DNA of 64,000 nt from an uncultured Pirellula sp. (GTDB lineage Bacteria; Planctomycetota; Planctomycetia; Pirellulales; Pirellulaceae): assembly GCA_903892355.1 (NCBI GenBank), contig CAITIE010000104.1, positions 1-64,000 on the forward strand, read 5' to 3'. Under the pieces are notes generated by a model, which was not told the origin of the DNA, ran no database searches, and saw nothing but the letters and a program-made list of their open reading frames with translations. Positions 62,341 through 64,000 of the stretch are shown piece by piece. Made by a program: the position numbers and the translations under genes. Every line of letters begins with the position of its first letter. The stretch's first letter is position 1.

Positions 62341-64000
62341 TTACTTCGTTACGAGTTTATTCTCGCTTTGAAGCGACTTCACGTAATCGATCGCAATATT
62401 GAGGATCTCCTCGTTGTAGAAGTCACTCGTGAAAACCTTGTCTCGCTCCGCCTTGCCATCCAATTGCTTTTCTTCTTCCTTTTCAGCGCTCAATTCCTTG
62501 CGACGCGCCATGTACTCTGATTCCTTGAGAGGAATCAACTTCTCCGACTTCTGCTTACGATACGCCTCGATCTGAGAAAGCATCTTTACGAACTCGTCAT
62601 TTTTCGCAATTCGGTCGGTCGACTGCTGTTGCAATTGCGCTTTCATCGAGCTGGTAACCATCATGTAGTCTTTGTGGGGCTGAGCTCGAACGCTATCCAT
62701 TGGAAGCGGGTAATCCAAATCCGATTCGGATAGATCCATCTCTGCCGTCATCGACGGCAACACGACATCCGCACCAACGCCTTCCAGCTGGGTCGAACGT
62801 CCATCGGGCAAATAGAACTGCTGGATGGTCAATTTCAATGCCCCTAGAGGCTTGGTTGCTCCTGCACCGAACAAGGCTGGAGCCAAGTCCAACAGGGTTT
62901 GTACCGTGCCTTTACCGTGGGTCTTTGGATCGCCAACGATCAAACCGCGTTCGTAGTCCTGAATCGCACCCGCGAAAATCTCGCTCGCACTCGCACTGAG
63001 TTGGCTCGTTTTTACCACCAATGGTCCGCGCCAAGTGATCGTACGATTGTCGTCGTTCATCGGAATCACGCGTCCATTAGGATCCTTCACCTGGACAACA
63101 GGCCCGTAGTCGATGAACAAACCGGTGGCGGCGATCGCTTCGGGAAGAGAACCGCCACCGTTGCGGCTCAAGTCCAACACACACACATCAACGTTGGACT
63201 CGTTGAATGTCTTGAGGATAGCCTCAAGGTCCTTCGAAGTCCTTCGATAATCTTCCTTATTGCTGCGAGCTCCCTCCATATCCAAATAGAAACTCGGCAG
63301 CTTGATGAATCCAATCCGATACGGCGAACCATCACCCTTCTGCCCGCGGTCGAGGATGATGCTCTGTGCAGCGCTATCCTCAAGTTTGATCACCGCGCGA
63401 GTGATTTCGTAAATCTTGCGAGCGCTTTCACCCTTCGGCTTCACGTGCAATTTGACCTTGGTTCCTGCCTCGCCACGAATCATCGACACAACGTCGTCTA
63501 TCTTCATATCGAGGGTTTCGACAGCGGGCGACCCATCTTCTTGCTGGACGGCGACAATCTCGTCTCCTTCTTTAAGGCGACCATCTTTGTCCGCCGCTCC
63601 GCCCGGTACGACCTTGTCCACAATCGTCGAGCCATCGTCCGGCCGCAGGGTTGCACCAATCCCCTTGAGCTTCAAGGAGATGTGCATATCGAAGTTATCC
63701 TTCTCGCGCGGGGCCATGTAGTTGGTATGCGGATCGAGCGAGCTGGTCAAAGCGGTCAGGTACATTTCCAGAAGCTCATAAACGTCGGTCTGCGACCGGG
63801 TCTTGTAATAGGTGCGGTATCGTTTGTGCAGCTTTTCACGGGTATCTTCGTCCTTGTCCCCATCCGCGCGGGCCGACAAGAAATTGAGCTTGATCGTTTT
63901 TCGCCAACGGTCCTTGAGTTCGTCCATGCTGGCCGCGTACTTCATATTCTTCGCGTCGTTTTCGATGGACTCTTCGATGCTGTAATCTTGAGGCGCATCG
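62341..64000 (-). CDS. Carboxy-terminal processing protease, Prc/Tsp-like (S41A), 5' end beyond window
   Basis: The frame is open from 62341 to the window edge (at least 552 residues), with MKYAASMDELKDRWRKTIKL internal rather than the start. The order of parts is that of tail-specific protease Prc: N-terminal helical region (MYLTALTSSLDPHTNYMAPRE), a PDZ domain (GIGATLRPDDGSTIVDKVVPGG, RLKEGDEIVAV), and the S41 core with the Ser nucleophile in LSASASEIFAGA and the Lys of the Ser-Lys dyad in DPKTHGKGTVQ. The C-terminal tail is rich in Lys/Glu, as in DUF3340-containing Prc. Periplasmic degradation of tagged or misfolded proteins is expected. Its terminator follows at 62262-62288. Confidence 0.93.
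   Translation of the reverse strand, partial: DAPQDYSIEESIENDAKNMKYAASMDELKDRWRKTIKLNFLSARADGDKDEDTREKLHKRYRTYYKTRSQTDVYELLEMYLTALTSSLDPHTNYMAPREKDNFDMHISLKLKGIGATLRPDDGSTIVDKVVPGGAADKDGRLKEGDEIVAVQQEDGSPAVETLDMKIDDVVSMIRGEAGTKVKLHVKPKGESARKIYEITRAVIKLEDSAAQSIILDRGQKGDGSPYRIGFIKLPSFYLDMEGARSNKEDYRRTSKDLEAILKTFNESNVDVCVLDLSRNGGGSLPEAIAATGLFIDYGPVVQVKDPNGRVIPMNDDNRTITWRGPLVVKTSQLSASASEIFAGAIQDYERGLIVGDPKTHGKGTVQTLLDLAPALFGAGATKPLGALKLTIQQFYLPDGRSTQLEGVGADVVLPSMTAEMDLSESDLDYPLPMDSVRAQPHKDYMMVTSSMKAQLQQQSTDRIAKNDEFVKMLSQIEAYRKQKSEKLIPLKESEYMARRKELSAEKEEEKQLDGKAERDKVFTSDFYNEEILNIAIDYVKSLQSENKLVTK

Overview
This looks like a chromosomal segment from a planctomycete, most likely of the Pirellulales. 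The evidence is a DUF1559 pilin-like protein beside a small transthyretin-like lipoprotein, a surface protein with a planctomycete-type 'LEARRVFA' N-terminal signal, a PVC-type haem-binding propeller/HEAT/cytochrome c protein, an HpnC-HpnD-HpnE squalene operon, a formylmethanofuran dehydrogenase C-like protein, a CxPxR sulfatase, LpxK, FliG/FlgM and Flp pilins. Genes are densely packed, often in short operons whose neighbours overlap by 4 bp (ATGA or TTGA). I found no rRNA, tRNA, CRISPR array, insertion sequence or prophage.

Layout. 1-8.1 kb (minus): the 5' part of a very large surface protein, a lipoprotein/DUF1559 pair, a decayed radical-SAM-like gene and truC. 8.1-14.2 kb: map (+), ispH (-), and a squalene block in which hpnC overlaps a fused hpnD-hpnE gene. 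14.3-17.7 kb (minus): nadD overlapped by an FhcC-like gene, a CBM9-like protein overlapped by a CPBP protease, and the RNase P RNA gene. 17.8-21.6 kb: a ribbon-helix-helix-like protein, flgM, about 1 kb without genes that ends in a hairpin chain and a plus-strand terminator (candidate ncRNA), then lpxK. 21.9-30.5 kb: a secreted protein, a BatA/vWA/DUF58 operon without MoxR, fliG and a QueD/PTPS protein. 30.6-40.6 kb: a PVC cytochrome, nagB with an in-frame minisatellite, a GH63-type glycosidase, a Dnmt2-like C5-methyltransferase and a sulfatase. 40.6-43.2 kb (minus): a small type IVb pilus island with a prepilin peptidase, a 36-codon membrane ORF, two near-identical Flp pilins and a third 43-aa Flp-like peptide. 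43.4-50.3 kb (plus): glyA, then an operon of receiver protein, METTL21-like methyltransferase, TPR/FG-GAP lipoprotein and HGSNAT-like membrane protein. 50.3-64 kb: a TolC-like protein, purD, a RoxA-like dihaem cytochrome, a PQQ-propeller-ruvC-ruvA-BASS operon, an esterase with two tandem 199-aa paralogues, and a Prc/Tsp protease whose 5' end lies outside the window.

The segment is mostly housekeeping plus planctomycete cell-surface biology. The least expected items are the Dnmt2-like protein, the HpnD-HpnE fusion, the candidate ncRNA at about 20.4-20.6 kb, the Flp island with genes below usual annotation size, the FhcC-like gene coupled to nadD, and a recurring pattern of short tandem repeats (units of 9-24 bp), some in frame inside conserved enzymes and one containing the purD stop codon.
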